From positions 2,728,001 to 2,792,000 of the forward strand of contig NZ_CP035704.1 in the NCBI RefSeq assembly GCF_004168365.1: a stretch of DNA of 64,000 nucleotides, written 5' to 3'. This document shows, piece by piece, positions 50,429 to 59,606 of this stretch (the first letter of the stretch is position 1; each line of letters begins with the position of its first letter). The notes below the pieces were generated by a model that ran no database searches, was not told the DNA's origin, and worked only from the letters and a program-made list of their open reading frames with translations. The DNA comes from Pseudolysobacter antarcticus (GTDB lineage: Bacteria; Pseudomonadota; Gammaproteobacteria; Xanthomonadales; Rhodanobacteraceae). A program made the translations under genes and the position numbers.

Positions 50429-52549
50429 TCAGAATTGAACCGTTGCAGAGAGCACCGCGCTACGACCCGGCAAGCGATAGGCTTGTCCATCGCCCAGCTC
50501 GCTGATCGCGACCGGATCGCGCCGATCGCTCAGGTTATAGCCGTCCAAACGCAGCTCCCAACGTTCGAATCGATAACCGAGTCCGGCATCGAGCGTTGCA
50601 TAGGCGCCGACCGGCGTTTCGTTCTCCTGATCGAGGAAACGCTTGCCGACGACATTCCACACCAGCGAACCTTCAAAGCCCTGTGTCGGTGCATAGATCA
50701 GGCCCAGCGCGGCGAGATTCTGTGGCGATACTTCGAGATGATTGCCGGCAAGATTGCTGAAGCTGCCATCAGGTTGTTCGACCAGTCGCTCGGTGAAACG
50801 CGCGTTGTGATACGCATAAGTGCCGCGCAGACGCAGATCCGGCGTGATGCGATAACTGGCTTCGATCTCGGCGCCCTTGAACAGCGATTTCCCGGCGTTC
50901 GCGAGGCCCGGCAAACCGCCGATATTTTCGGGGATCACGAGGTTGGAAAAATTCATGTGGAAGTACGACAACTCCCAGTCGAATCGGCCGTCGGCGAGCT
51001 GGCCCTTGAAACCGGTTTCCCAACTGTTGGCGGTTTCCGGTTGCAGGATGCTGCCCTCGGCTTCCGGCCCAAAATCGATCGCCGCGGGTTTGTAGGTGTT
51101 GCGGTAATCGGCGAACACGGTGAGTTTGTCCGCGCCGCTTTCCCACAGCGCGTAACTCGCACCGAGAATGCCAGCGAGGCGGCTCTTGCTTTGCTTGTCG
51201 GCATTCGCATCCGGCGGCGTGCCCGGATCAGCATGGCGATCGATGACCTGACCATCGCGCGACTCGTGCGTATCGTTGAACCGCAATCCGGCGACGATGT
51301 CCCAACGCGATGTCGGTTTCCAGTCGATCTGGCTATACACACCACCGAAATTACGGCGATCACGCAGCTGCGTCGACTCATCGATTTCGAGCTGATGCGA
51401 ATTCGGCGCATTGGCGCCATTCGGCAAAACGCCGTATTCAAAATTATCGCTGTTCTGCCGACCGTTGCCATACAACCAGTCGAGGCCAACCGTCCAAGTC
51501 AGCTCTGTCGCGGGATGCATGGCGACATAGGAATCGAAATACGCATCGGTGAGTTTCACCGTCTGGCGGAATCCGTCGGCATTGTGGGTCACGCCATCAT
51601 CGGCGAAATCCTCGCGCAGAAAACCACGGATATTCTTGCCTTCCGAGTGATCAACAGAAAGCGTCGTCACCCATTCGCCGATGCCGATATTCCGATTCAA
51701 ACCGGCATTCAACTGCACGCGATTCTGATCCTGCCGCGCATCGGTCGGATTGATGTTGGCATCGAGCGGAAAACGCGGCGTCAGTCGGCCGTCTTCGACC
51801 GGATGCGGGCTGTATGGATCCTGATGCACCGTGGTCGCATCCAGATCGATATGCAGCTTGCCAAGATCAGTGTCGCCGGCGATGCGATAGAGCAGATGCG
51901 CGCGATCCACACCGGAGCGATCCTGCGTAAAATCCTGGGTCGATACATTTGCGCTGATCGATTGCTTGAACGTACCCCAATCGCTGAGATTGGTGCTGAT
52001 CGAAGCGATGCCGGTACTGCGCGTGCCTACACCAATCATCGCGCGCGACGGTGTTTCGCCGGCCGCGTAATGAATGATCTGGATCACGCCGACGAACGAG
52101 GTCGCACCATACATTACCGGCGCGGCACCTCGCAGCACTTCGATGCGCTCGACATTGGTCAAATCCAGCGTGGCGAGCGCCGGATTGAATGTGCCGCCGG
52201 AAGGAATGCCATCGACCACCAGCAAGAATGCATCGAACTCACGCAACCCCCACAGCCCCGGCACCGATGCCGCAGGGCCAGCGTCGCCGCCCGGCGCGAT
52301 ATCGACGCCTGCAACCAGACTCAAAGCAGTGCGCAGATCGACCACGCCACGCGCGCGTAACTCGTCGCCGCTGATCACCGTAATCATCGCCGGTGTCTGT
52401 TCGACCGGCTCGGGTACTTTGGATGTCGTCACCTCGACCGCTGCGAGCGTTGAACCCGGATTGGCGTCAGGCGCAGCATGCAGGCTAGGAGAAATGAGTG
52501 CGAGCGCAATCAGCGCCGCAAGTGGATGCAGCCGTGTCGAATGAAGCAT
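50429..52549 (-). CDS. TonB-dependent receptor (BtuB/CirA-like)
   Basis: A 706-residue outer-membrane receptor. Signal peptide ending SLHAAP; TonB-box region VEVTTSKVPEPVEQTPAMIT (about 36-55); plug with ISGDELRARGVVDLRTALSL and VERIEVLRGAAPVMYGATSF; barrel to the terminal Phe (SATVQF). The short plug-to-barrel class is that of vitamin B12, catecholate or copper receptors. No cobalamin riboswitch or Fur box is apparent upstream, so ligand class stays open. The start at 52549 follows GGGGA. Confidence 0.9.
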   Translation of the reverse strand: MLHSTRLHPLAALIALALISPSLHAAPDANPGSTLAAVEVTTSKVPEPVEQTPAMITVISGDELRARGVVDLRTALSLVAGVDIAPGGDAGPAASVPGLWGLREFDAFLLVVDGIPSGGTFNPALATLDLTNVERIEVLRGAAPVMYGATSFVGVIQIIHYAAGETPSRAMIGVGTRSTGIASISTNLSDWGTFKQSISANVSTQDFTQDRSGVDRAHLLYRIAGDTDLGKLHIDLDATTVHQDPYSPHPVEDGRLTPRFPLDANINPTDARQDQNRVQLNAGLNRNIGIGEWVTTLSVDHSEGKNIRGFLREDFADDGVTHNADGFRQTVKLTDAYFDSYVAMHPATELTWTVGLDWLYGNGRQNSDNFEYGVLPNGANAPNSHQLEIDESTQLRDRRNFGGVYSQIDWKPTSRWDIVAGLRFNDTHESRDGQVIDRHADPGTPPDANADKQSKSRLAGILGASYALWESGADKLTVFADYRNTYKPAAIDFGPEAEGSILQPETANSWETGFKGQLADGRFDWELSYFHMNFSNLVIPENIGGLPGLANAGKSLFKGAEIEASYRITPDLRLRGTYAYHNARFTERLVEQPDGSFSNLAGNHLEVSPQNLAALGLIYAPTQGFEGSLVWNVVGKRFLDQENETPVGAYATLDAGLGYRFERWELRLDGYNLSDRRDPVAISELGDGQAYRLPGRSAVLSATVQF

Positions 52550-52857
52550 GAGTTTTCCCCGAATAGCGCCTGTTTGGCGCCGCAAACTTTAGGCCATAAT
52601 GCCACCGCGCATAACATCCTTGAGGCCTACAGAAATTCATCCTGAAGACTCAATCGTCGATTCGAAACGGATTGCTCGATCTTTGGCGGTGAACTTCTCA
52701 GTCGGCAGTAACTAGCCGCATTCGTGGCCATTGCGATTTGCGAGCCGTTGCACACTCAAAAACAGTTCGATTTGCTACAACACAGGCGACGATCGTCGTA
52801 TATGATCACGTCAGCTCCACACCGATCTGATCCGAACTGACTCTGGGGAGAAAAGTC
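52550..52857. promoter_or_regulatory. Divergent intergenic region with palindrome and -10
   Basis: About 308 bases between the receptor (minus) and the next gene (plus). A perfect 12-base palindrome CGACGATCGTCG (52787-52798) lies directly against TATGAT (52801-52806), a plausible -10 for the plus-strand gene; the expected -35 is weak. Nothing else is identifiable, and I find no riboswitch. Confidence 0.35.
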
Positions 52858-53358
52858 ATGCAAGCCAATGACGTGCCGATGAAAACCGCTGCGGGTCACC
52901 GCGAAATCGGGCAACGCGCGCACAAGCTGTCGCCGCGCTCGCGTTCGATGTTGATCATGATCCACGGCGACCAGACCGTCGCCGAGATTTCTCACAACAT
53001 GCGCTCGCTCGGCGATACCGCGGCGATATTCAGCGAGCTCGCCGGGCTCGGCCTGATCGTCGCCGAACCTGCAGACGTTCAGGTGCATGCCGCGGGCGCT
53101 GGCAATGTCGCAGCCAACGACATCGTGCCGGTGCAACAACAAGCCAAGCAGTTGCTCAACGAATCAGCGGTTGCAGCGCTGGGTTTGCTCGGCAGCTTCA
53201 GCGCGTTTCGTTTTACGCTAAAGCTGGAGCACTGTTATTCGGCGGACGATTTGCGCGAGATCATTCCCGAATATCGCCGCATCGTCAGCAAGGCGAAAGG
53301 CGAGGAATTTGCCAACGCCGTGATCCGGCGCGTCAATGCCCTGCTCGCCCATGCCTGA
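52858..53358 (+). CDS. Conserved hypothetical protein, winged-helix-like
   Basis: A 166-residue cytoplasmic protein that starts at 52858 with GGGGAG in front. I do not recognise a named family. The first part (HKLSPRSRSMLIMIHGDQTV and AEISHNMRSLGDTAAIFSEL) resembles a winged-helix domain with a degenerate repeat; a linker (about 85-100) leads to a C-terminal helical domain (YSADDLREIIPEYRRIVSKA) with a basic end. Proteins of this layout occur in related bacteria without known function. It is convergent with the PadR-like gene, 30 bases apart. Confidence 0.65.
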   Translation: MQANDVPMKTAAGHREIGQRAHKLSPRSRSMLIMIHGDQTVAEISHNMRSLGDTAAIFSELAGLGLIVAEPADVQVHAAGAGNVAANDIVPVQQQAKQLLNESAVAALGLLGSFSAFRFTLKLEHCYSADDLREIIPEYRRIVSKAKGEEFANAVIRRVNALLAHA

Positions 53359-53388
53359 GCATTGAGAGCAAAAAAGTCACTAGCGTCG

Positions 53389-54021
53389 TCAGCCCTTGCT
53401 GATCTCGGCGATCACGTTTTCGATACTGAGTTTGACCCGCGCGACTTTCTCCGCAGTCCACGGCCCGCGATGCAGCTTGAGCGCATGCCGCAAGGTATGC
53501 AGCACCTCGCGAATCGCATTCGGCGCGGCTTCCCCGGCCATCGCCTTGGCAGTCACGTCTAGCCGCGCCGATACGCCTTCGGCGGCTTCGCGATTGGCTT
53601 CCAGAAATACCTCGCCCTCGGCCGTGATCGCATACAGTTTCTTGCTGCCTTCGGTGGTTTCGATGCGCGCGTAACCCTGGTCTTCAAGCAGGGTCAGGGT
53701 CGGGTAGATCGTACCTGGACTCGGCGAATAATTGCCGCCGAACATGTCTTCGATGGCACGGATGAGTTCATAACCGTGGCGCGGCTGTACCGCGATCAGG
53801 GTCAGGATCAGCAGCTTCAAATCGCCCGGCCCGAACATGCGGCCCATGCCGCCGTGCCGCCCGCCGCGGCCGTCATCGCGGCCACCGCGACCAAAAAATC
53901 CGCCGCCGCCGCCCTCGCCAAATCCAGGGAAACGACTGCCGCGCCCGATACAGTCGTGCCGTTCGTGCGCGGTATGGTGATCGTGATGATGGTGCCGCCC
54001 AAACCAATGATGGATATTCAT
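53389..54021 (-). CDS. His-rich PadR-family regulator (YqjI-like)
   Basis: A 210-residue regulator. The N-terminal 35 residues hold a dense His cluster (FGRHHHHDHHTAHERHDC) with a Cys, followed by a Gly/Arg-rich linker; PadR winged-helix domain from about 68 (LKLLILTLIAVQPRHGYELI, SPSPGTIYPTLTLLEDQGYA). This architecture matches YqjI of E. coli, a nickel-responsive repressor of a ferric reductase. The start follows GGAGG. The upstream region has inverted repeats that could be its operator. No YqjH-type siderophore-interacting gene adjoins, so the target is not clear from this window. Confidence 0.88.
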   Translation of the reverse strand: MNIHHWFGRHHHHDHHTAHERHDCIGRGSRFPGFGEGGGGGFFGRGGRDDGRGGRHGGMGRMFGPGDLKLLILTLIAVQPRHGYELIRAIEDMFGGNYSPSPGTIYPTLTLLEDQGYARIETTEGSKKLYAITAEGEVFLEANREAAEGVSARLDVTAKAMAGEAAPNAIREVLHTLRHALKLHRGPWTAEKVARVKLSIENVIAEISKG

Positions 54022-54033
54022 GATATTGCCTCC

Positions 54034-54078
54034 GTAAGTTACGTTAAGTGTTACTTACGATATATCTTACGAAATATC
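54034..54078 (-). promoter_or_regulatory. Candidate operator of the His-rich PadR gene
   Basis: Two inverted repeats and a direct repeat sit in the 60 bases before the start codon: GTAAGT (54034-54039) with ACTTAC (54053-54058), GATAT (54059-54063) with ATATC (54074-54078), and CTTACGA twice (54054-54060, 54066-54072). The AT-rich palindromic style fits YqjI/PadR sites. Confidence 0.5.
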
Positions 54079-54230
54079 CTCGTCAAGCATTTTTTCGAAA
54101 TTGGTGGTGCGTCACGCGCACGAAAACCGACTTGATGCATCGGCATCGAGTCGGTCATCGTCTATCTTCATCACCAGAATGTCGCTGTAAATCCAAGTCG
54201 CATCGGGACTAGCTATCGGCGACTTTCCAG

Positions 54231-55292
54231 CTATTGTTTGACCAGCTCGACACGACGATTCTTGGCGCGTCCCGCATCGCTGTCGTTGCTCGCGACCGGC
54301 GCCGCGCTACCCATGCCTTGCGCGAGCAGGCGATCGGCGGCGATGCCGTATTGCGCTTGCAAAACACTCGCGACCGCATCGGCGCGTTTTTTCGACAGCT
54401 CAATGTTGTGCGCCGCCGCGCCTTGATTATCGGTATGGCCGACCACCATGAGCTTGAGTGCAGGATCGCCCTTGAGCAACGCGGCGATCTCATTGATCTG
54501 CGGTTTCGATTCCGGCTTGAGCTCGGCCTTGTCGAGATCAAAATAAATGCCGTACAACGCGATCTTGCCGGTCGCGTTGATGCTTTGCGCGAGCTCGCTG
54601 GCCTTGACCGCCACCATTTTCTGCTCGCGCGCTTTTGCTTCGAGCGTCACTACCAGCGCGACGGTGCGCTCATTCAACGCCTTGCAATACAACTCGTCGC
54701 GCACGGTGTAGGTGAGCACGGCGACATGCGTTTCGACGCCAGCATTGTCCAGCTTGCCAACAAAAAAACGTTGATCGACGTGGCCGGCGTTGATCGCGCA
54801 ATTGCCGTTGCTGAAATTGGCCGAGGTCACCGCATTCACCGGATACACCGAATCGATCAGCGCGGTTCTGCCGCCGCCGTGATCGGCGCCCGCAGTGGCA
54901 TCGCCCCCGCATTCGTCGCCCGCACACTCGTACAAAACGGCGCCGTTCTTGTCCTTCAGCGCCTGCTGATAATTACGCAGCACTTCGAGCGGACTGCGCT
55001 CCGCAGGTAACACATACGCTGCACGAACGAGCTTTCCTTCGAGGCTCAGCTTCTGTTTCGCCGCATACAAACTGTTGTTGTGGCTATCGGTTTTATCGTC
55101 ACCGACCGCAATCAACGCGGACAGCGGCAAGCTCAGCGCATCGTAGGATTTCGCCTGCGATTCGACGATAAAACTGCCGTCGTAACGCCCCAGTGCCGCG
55201 GGTTCTTTCGAGCTTGGCAAATCCTTGGTCGGAATAGTCGCATCCGCCAAGACCAAACCCGGCAATAACAACAAGCAACAGAAAAATTTCAT
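54231..55292 (-). CDS. OmpA-family protein with DUF4892-type N-terminus
   Basis: A 353-residue periplasmic or outer-membrane protein. Signal peptide MKFFCCLLLLPGLVLA; start at 55292 follows AAGGAG. Residues 20-215 resemble DUF4892 (GRYDGSFIVESQAKSYD, YVLPAERSPLEVLRNYQQAL), with a Cys pair (YECAGDECGG). The C-terminal OmpA domain (about 245-353) has the motifs IYFDLDKAELKPESKPQINE, LMVVGHTDNQGAAAHNIELS and AKNRRVEL, which bind peptidoglycan diaminopimelate via the conserved Asp and Arg. It probably links the cell wall to the envelope. Divergent from the EamA gene. Confidence 0.88.
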   Translation of the reverse strand: MKFFCCLLLLPGLVLADATIPTKDLPSSKEPAALGRYDGSFIVESQAKSYDALSLPLSALIAVGDDKTDSHNNSLYAAKQKLSLEGKLVRAAYVLPAERSPLEVLRNYQQALKDKNGAVLYECAGDECGGDATAGADHGGGRTALIDSVYPVNAVTSANFSNGNCAINAGHVDQRFFVGKLDNAGVETHVAVLTYTVRDELYCKALNERTVALVVTLEAKAREQKMVAVKASELAQSINATGKIALYGIYFDLDKAELKPESKPQINEIAALLKGDPALKLMVVGHTDNQGAAAHNIELSKKRADAVASVLQAQYGIAADRLLAQGMGSAAPVASNDSDAGRAKNRRVELVKQ

Positions 55293-55535
55293 GGCCACGC
55301 TCCTTTGCATGCGATCAGGGAAAATGCCGGTGCTGTGCTGCGCGATAAGCAAACAACAATCACCCGGCTCAACAGACAATACGCAAGTCGATGCAAAACT
55401 GTGTCATTGCCGATACGCATATTCGCGGCGAAACATCAGCGCAGGCACCGGATCGCGAACGCCCTCTTTTCAGCGCCCGCAAAAAGCCTCACGCTGCGCG
55501 ACTCTCTGTACCGCTCAGAAAAACTCAAACCGCGT

Positions 55536-56471
55536 ATGTCGCCAGTCAACAAAGCCCAGCTGCAAATCCATTTCTGCGTCGTGTTGTGGGGATTCACCGC
55601 GATCCTCGGCAAGCTCATCACTTTGCAGGCATTGGCGTTGGTGTGGTGGCGTGTATTGCTCGTGACTGTCGTTTTGTTGCTCGTGCCGAAGGTCTGGCGC
55701 GGCTTGCGTGCGATGCCGTGGCGACTAATCGCGGCGTATGCGGGCATCGGTGTTTTGGTGTCGCTGCATTGGCTGACATTTTACGGCGCGATCAAACTCG
55801 CGAACGCGTCCGTCGGCGTCACCTGCATGGCGCTCGGCACAGTTTTCCTCGCGTTGATCGAGCCTTGGATTGCGCGGCGGCGTTTCGATCCGCGTGAGCT
55901 GTTGCTAGGTATCGCCGTCGTACCCGGCGTGGCGATGGTAGTCGGTGGCGTGCCGGCGGAGATGCGCCTGGGCATCGCCGTGGGCGTGTTGTCGGCGTTT
56001 CTGGTCGCAGTGTTCAGCTCATTCAACAAGCGGCTGGTCGAGCATGGCGATCCACTCACGGTCACCTGCATCGAGCTTGGGGCGGGTACGCTTTTCCTGA
56101 CCTTGATCGCACCAGTGCTGCCACACACTGGGGCGATATTTCCGCTGCCCGATAGCCACGATGCCATCCTGCTGTTGCTGCTCGCGATGGGATGCACTTT
56201 GCTGCCTTTCGCATTGTCACTGGTCGCGCTGCGCCACCTCAGCGCATTCAGCTCCCAGCTCGCGATCAACCTGGAACCGGTCTACGCAATCGTGCTCGCC
56301 GCACTGCTGCTCGGCGAACAACGTGAACTCGGAATCTTGTTCTACGCCGGTGTCGCGATCATTCTCGGCGCGGTGCTGGTCTATCCGTTACTGAGTCGAC
56401 GCAGCGAACCGCTGGGGCAACCCGAATTGCTCGGCACCGCCGAGGCCAAAGGCGTGGCGGAAGTCGGATGA
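55536..56471 (+). CDS. EamA/DMT-family drug or metabolite exporter
   Basis: A 311-residue inner-membrane protein with ten helices in two EamA repeats. LWGFTAILGKLITLQALALV and WWRVLLVTVVLLL, ANASVGVTCMALGTVFLALI, SAFSSQLAINLEPVYAIVLAALLL are typical of the family. The start at 55536 is chosen because helix 1 follows at once; the frame is open 77 codons upstream but without a ribosome site. Its stop overlaps the next start (ATGA), so it is coupled to a transglutaminase-like protein. Substrate is unknown. Confidence 0.88.
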   Translation: MSPVNKAQLQIHFCVVLWGFTAILGKLITLQALALVWWRVLLVTVVLLLVPKVWRGLRAMPWRLIAAYAGIGVLVSLHWLTFYGAIKLANASVGVTCMALGTVFLALIEPWIARRRFDPRELLLGIAVVPGVAMVVGGVPAEMRLGIAVGVLSAFLVAVFSSFNKRLVEHGDPLTVTCIELGAGTLFLTLIAPVLPHTGAIFPLPDSHDAILLLLLAMGCTLLPFALSLVALRHLSAFSSQLAINLEPVYAIVLAALLLGEQRELGILFYAGVAIILGAVLVYPLLSRRSEPLGQPELLGTAEAKGVAEVG

Positions 56472-57937
56472 GGCGCATACCTTTTCATCAGCTTTGCAAA
56501 CGCAACGGCCTGCGCATCGCATTGTTTTTTACGCTGAGCCTGCCGATGCCGGCGATGGCTGCAGAGCAATGGTTCAGCGTATTACTGGATGGCAATAAGG
56601 TCGGCTACGCAACAACCCAACACTCGGAAAGCGCGCAACTTACGCTGGACTCCAGCCACACGGTCATCGACCTCAAAGGCGCCGGGCGCGCCAACCAACT
56701 CGATATCGAACTGAATTTTGAATCCGATCCGCACGGCAACCCGCTGAGTTTTTCGACGCACGTGCGCACCCGCGATATCGATCGATTGCAACGCGGCAGC
56801 ATCGATGCCGAGACGGTGTTGTTGCGCTCGACATATTCGGGCATTGAGCAGCGCGAGCACATCACGGTCACGCGCGACACGGTGTGGCCGATGCAGGAAT
56901 TGCAGCTAATAAAAACCGCGGTCGCGCAGGGAAACCGGCAGCTTCAATTCAAGGCATTCGATGCGATGCTCGGCAGCAGCTTGCCGGTCGAATTGAAAAT
57001 CGATGCAGATACAAAAGTCACCGGTCACGACCTGCCGCAAATACTGCATGTGACACGCACCGTGCATTATTCGGATCATGTCGCGATCACCTCGACCGAC
57101 TTCGATGCCACGTATCAGCCACAGCGCATCAGCACCGAAATCTCCGGGCTGCAAATGCAACTGGTCGCGGTCACGCGCGAGCAGGCGATGGCGCCGAATC
57201 AGGCGTTGGACTATCTCAACCGTCTGCTCGTGCGCTCACCGTTTCGCATCAGTCATGAGGCGACAACGCAGCATATTCGCTACACCCTCGCCTTGCGCGA
57301 CGGTGCACCGCTCGATCCACCACAAACCGGCGAGCAGCGCGTGCGCCACGATGCGGCGGGCACGACCGTCGATGTTTGCAACCAGTGTGGCAACGAAGCG
57401 CGCGAGGACAAACCGGCACCGGAAACCTTGCAACCAAACCCATGGATGCAGAGCGATGCGACGGAAATTCGCACGATTGCCGAGCGTGTCGGCACCAATT
57501 CCGATCCGCGCAAACGCATGCGCGCGTTGACTGATTATGTGCGCGAGCATATGCGTGGACGCAGCGAATTTCTCGGTTATGTCTCGGCGCTCGAAGCGAT
57601 CAAGACCGGCAACGGCGATTGCACCGCTTACGCTTTATTGCTCGCCGCACTGGGGCGCGCCACCGGCGTGCCGACCCGTGTTGCAGTCGGCATGGTTTAC
57701 GATCCCCGCTTCAACAATCGCAACGATGTGTTCGCGCCGCATGCCTGGGCGCAGGCGTGGATCGGCGGACACTGGGAAAGTTTCGACGCAGCCACCGAGG
57801 GTTTCGACAGCACCCATATCGCACTCGCCATCGGTCAAGGTGATCCATCGCGATTCAGCACGGCGATGGGCACGCTGGCAAAAATGGAAATGCGAGCGGC
57901 GGCGCAAGTGGCGACGAAATTCGCCACGCAAAAATAA
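56468..57937 (+). CDS. Exported transglutaminase-like protein
   Basis: A 489-residue protein with an N-terminal signal (about 1-32). The transglutaminase core is in the C-terminal part: Cys385 in TGNGDCTAYA, His425 in FAPHAWAQAWI and Asp440 in ESFDAATEG, a full Cys-His-Asp triad; the fold acts as a peptidase, transglutaminase or amidase. Residues 35-270 form a beta-rich domain of unknown role with the pattern WFSVLLDGNKVGYATTQH. CNQCGNEA at about 304 is a CxxC that could bind metal. It overlaps the EamA gene, so the pair may export and process a peptide or metabolite. The later plus-strand frame has no further gene. Confidence 0.85.
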   Translation: MRRIPFHQLCKRNGLRIALFFTLSLPMPAMAAEQWFSVLLDGNKVGYATTQHSESAQLTLDSSHTVIDLKGAGRANQLDIELNFESDPHGNPLSFSTHVRTRDIDRLQRGSIDAETVLLRSTYSGIEQREHITVTRDTVWPMQELQLIKTAVAQGNRQLQFKAFDAMLGSSLPVELKIDADTKVTGHDLPQILHVTRTVHYSDHVAITSTDFDATYQPQRISTEISGLQMQLVAVTREQAMAPNQALDYLNRLLVRSPFRISHEATTQHIRYTLALRDGAPLDPPQTGEQRVRHDAAGTTVDVCNQCGNEAREDKPAPETLQPNPWMQSDATEIRTIAERVGTNSDPRKRMRALTDYVREHMRGRSEFLGYVSALEAIKTGNGDCTAYALLLAALGRATGVPTRVAVGMVYDPRFNNRNDVFAPHAWAQAWIGGHWESFDAATEGFDSTHIALAIGQGDPSRFSTAMGTLAKMEMRAAAQVATKFATQK

Positions 57938-57939
57938 AC

Positions 57940-57963
57940 GCGCGCCGGGGGCCAGCGCGCTTT
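57940..57963 (+). terminator. GC-rich hairpin after the transglutaminase gene
   Basis: GCGCGC (57940-57945) pairs with GCGCGC (57955-57960), followed by TTT only; a weak terminator between convergent genes. Confidence 0.4.
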
Positions 57964-57992
57964 CCGCCATGCCGTTGGTGCGGTATTGCGTT

Positions 57993-58514
57993 CTAGCGCG
58001 AGCCACCTTTTGCATCGATGCTGGACGCTTGCACCGCTGGCTCATAGGCATCGTCCAGTACCACAGGCAACTCCGGCGCGCGCGGCCCGACAGAAAAATC
58101 CACGCGTTCAGCGCTGCGTGGATTACTGACACCGCCCAGCATCATGACGCTATCGAGGCCAAGTTGGCCTTGCACCGTACTCGTGTCGCCGCTGCTCTTG
58201 CCGCTCATCTGCGCCAAGGCTTCATCCAGCGTTGCCGGCAGCGGCGTGGACTGCGCCATCGCCGATCCTGCCATCAGTCCCACGCTGGCGGCCAGCACCC
58301 AAGCGGTCGCAGCGCGAGGACTCACTCGCGGCACAGTGTAGGCTACGCAGACCGAATCATCGCAACCCGCGAGAAATTGCTCGCGCGCCGACTCGCTCAT
58401 CGCCGAGAGGTTGTGCACGTGTCGCTGGCATTGGCTGCAATCGAAACCTGCTGCACCGGGCATGCTGTTGAAACGCAACGGGCATGGGCTATCGATACGT
58501 GGGAAAGTTGCCAT
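57993..58514 (-). CDS. Small membrane protein with a Cys/His-rich N-terminus
   Basis: A 173-residue protein. Before a single membrane segment (about 67-88) lies a Cys/His cluster: Cys11, Cys26, Cys29, His32, His34, Cys51 and Cys56 (CSQCQRHVHNLSAM, then AGCDDSVCV), spaced like a zinc-binding anti-sigma or zinc-ribbon domain. The part after the membrane segment (about 90-173) is Ser/Gly-rich with no named domain. It resembles proteins in related genomes without function. Start at 58514 follows GGAGA. No sigma-factor gene is adjacent, so an anti-sigma role is not supported here. Confidence 0.7.
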   Translation of the reverse strand: MATFPRIDSPCPLRFNSMPGAAGFDCSQCQRHVHNLSAMSESAREQFLAGCDDSVCVAYTVPRVSPRAATAWVLAASVGLMAGSAMAQSTPLPATLDEALAQMSGKSSGDTSTVQGQLGLDSVMMLGGVSNPRSAERVDFSVGPRAPELPVVLDDAYEPAVQASSIDAKGGSR

Positions 58515-58593
58515 GAGTTATCTCCAGTGATGCGCCAAAACGTCGCGCCTGCCTTAGAACGCAGCAGCAGGCGCGACGGGGTTAGTTTTTCTG

Positions 58594-59502
58594 CTACAGC
58601 GTGGCCGCCTTGAACGTATCGCAGCGGCCAATATCGCCGCCGTCGAAACCTGCGCGGAACCAGCGCTGACGCTGCTCGGACGTACCGTGCGTGAACGAAT
58701 CCGGCGAGGCATAACCGCGCGACTGTTTCTGCAATCTATCATCGCCCACCGCGCTCGCCGCATTCATTGCCGCTTCGATATCGCCGGCTTGCAGCCACTG
58801 CAACTGTGCCTGCGATTTGTTCGCCCAGACACCGGCGAAACAATCAGCCTGCAACTCCTGGCGCACCGACAAACCGGTCGCACCTTCCATCGCCGCACCG
58901 CGCGCGCGCTGTTTCTCGACCGCATCAAACACGCCGATCTGGTTCTGCACGTGATGGCCGACTTCGTGCGCAATCACATACGCTCGTGCGAAATCGCCGC
59001 TGGCGTGAAAACGCGTATCCATCTCGTGGAAAAAATCCAGATCGAGATAAACGAGTTGATCGCCCGGGCAATAAAACGGCCCCATCGCCTCGGATGCCTG
59101 GCCGCAGGCCGAGCGCACGCTGCCATGAAACAGATCGAGCTTGGGCCGCTGATATTGCGATCCGTTGGCCTTGAAATACGCTTCCCAAACATCTTCGGTG
59201 CTGGCCAGAATCACGCGCACAAACTTGGTCTGCGGATCATTGCTGGTGGCCGGTTGACCTGCCTGCGGTGCGACGCGCGGGGTGGATTGCACACTGCTGA
59301 CGTCGCCGCCGCCGTTGCTGAGCAGCGACAGGATTTCCAGCGGATTCTTGCCGAGCAACAGGCTCACCACCACCACGATGGCGATACCGCCGAAGCCCAG
59401 ATGAAAGCCGCCGAAGCGCATGCCACCGCCGCCTCCGCCACCACCGCCGCTACCATCGTCCTCGACTACGTTGTCGCTTTCGCGGCCTTTCTGCCAATCC
59501 AT
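58594..59502 (-). CDS. ypfJ: Neutral zinc metallopeptidase, YpfJ/KPN_02809 family
   Basis: A 302-residue membrane-anchored putative zinc peptidase. Gly-rich N-terminus (GGGGGGGGGMRFGG) and a single helix (about 38-51), then the peptidase domain with HEVGHHVQN (zinc site HExxH), PFYCPGDQLVYLDLDFFHEM upstream, and ELQADCFAGVWA downstream (third Glu ligand). All match PF04228. Substrate and role unknown. ATG at 59502. Confidence 0.92.
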   Translation of the reverse strand: MDWQKGRESDNVVEDDGSGGGGGGGGGMRFGGFHLGFGGIAIVVVVSLLLGKNPLEILSLLSNGGGDVSSVQSTPRVAPQAGQPATSNDPQTKFVRVILASTEDVWEAYFKANGSQYQRPKLDLFHGSVRSACGQASEAMGPFYCPGDQLVYLDLDFFHEMDTRFHASGDFARAYVIAHEVGHHVQNQIGVFDAVEKQRARGAAMEGATGLSVRQELQADCFAGVWANKSQAQLQWLQAGDIEAAMNAASAVGDDRLQKQSRGYASPDSFTHGTSEQRQRWFRAGFDGGDIGRCDTFKAATL

Positions 59503-59606
59503 AAATAGTCCTTTGCACGGCGCTGGGATAAGGGTTGATGACGCGGATGAACACTACTCCGGCATACGCTGCAGTGGCAAGCGTCACCGCAACGTTTCGA
59601 TAAGGC

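Noticed and set aside
52550-52857. Possible cobalamin riboswitch upstream of the BtuB-like receptor
   Set aside because: I find no B12-box or conserved core in this stretch.
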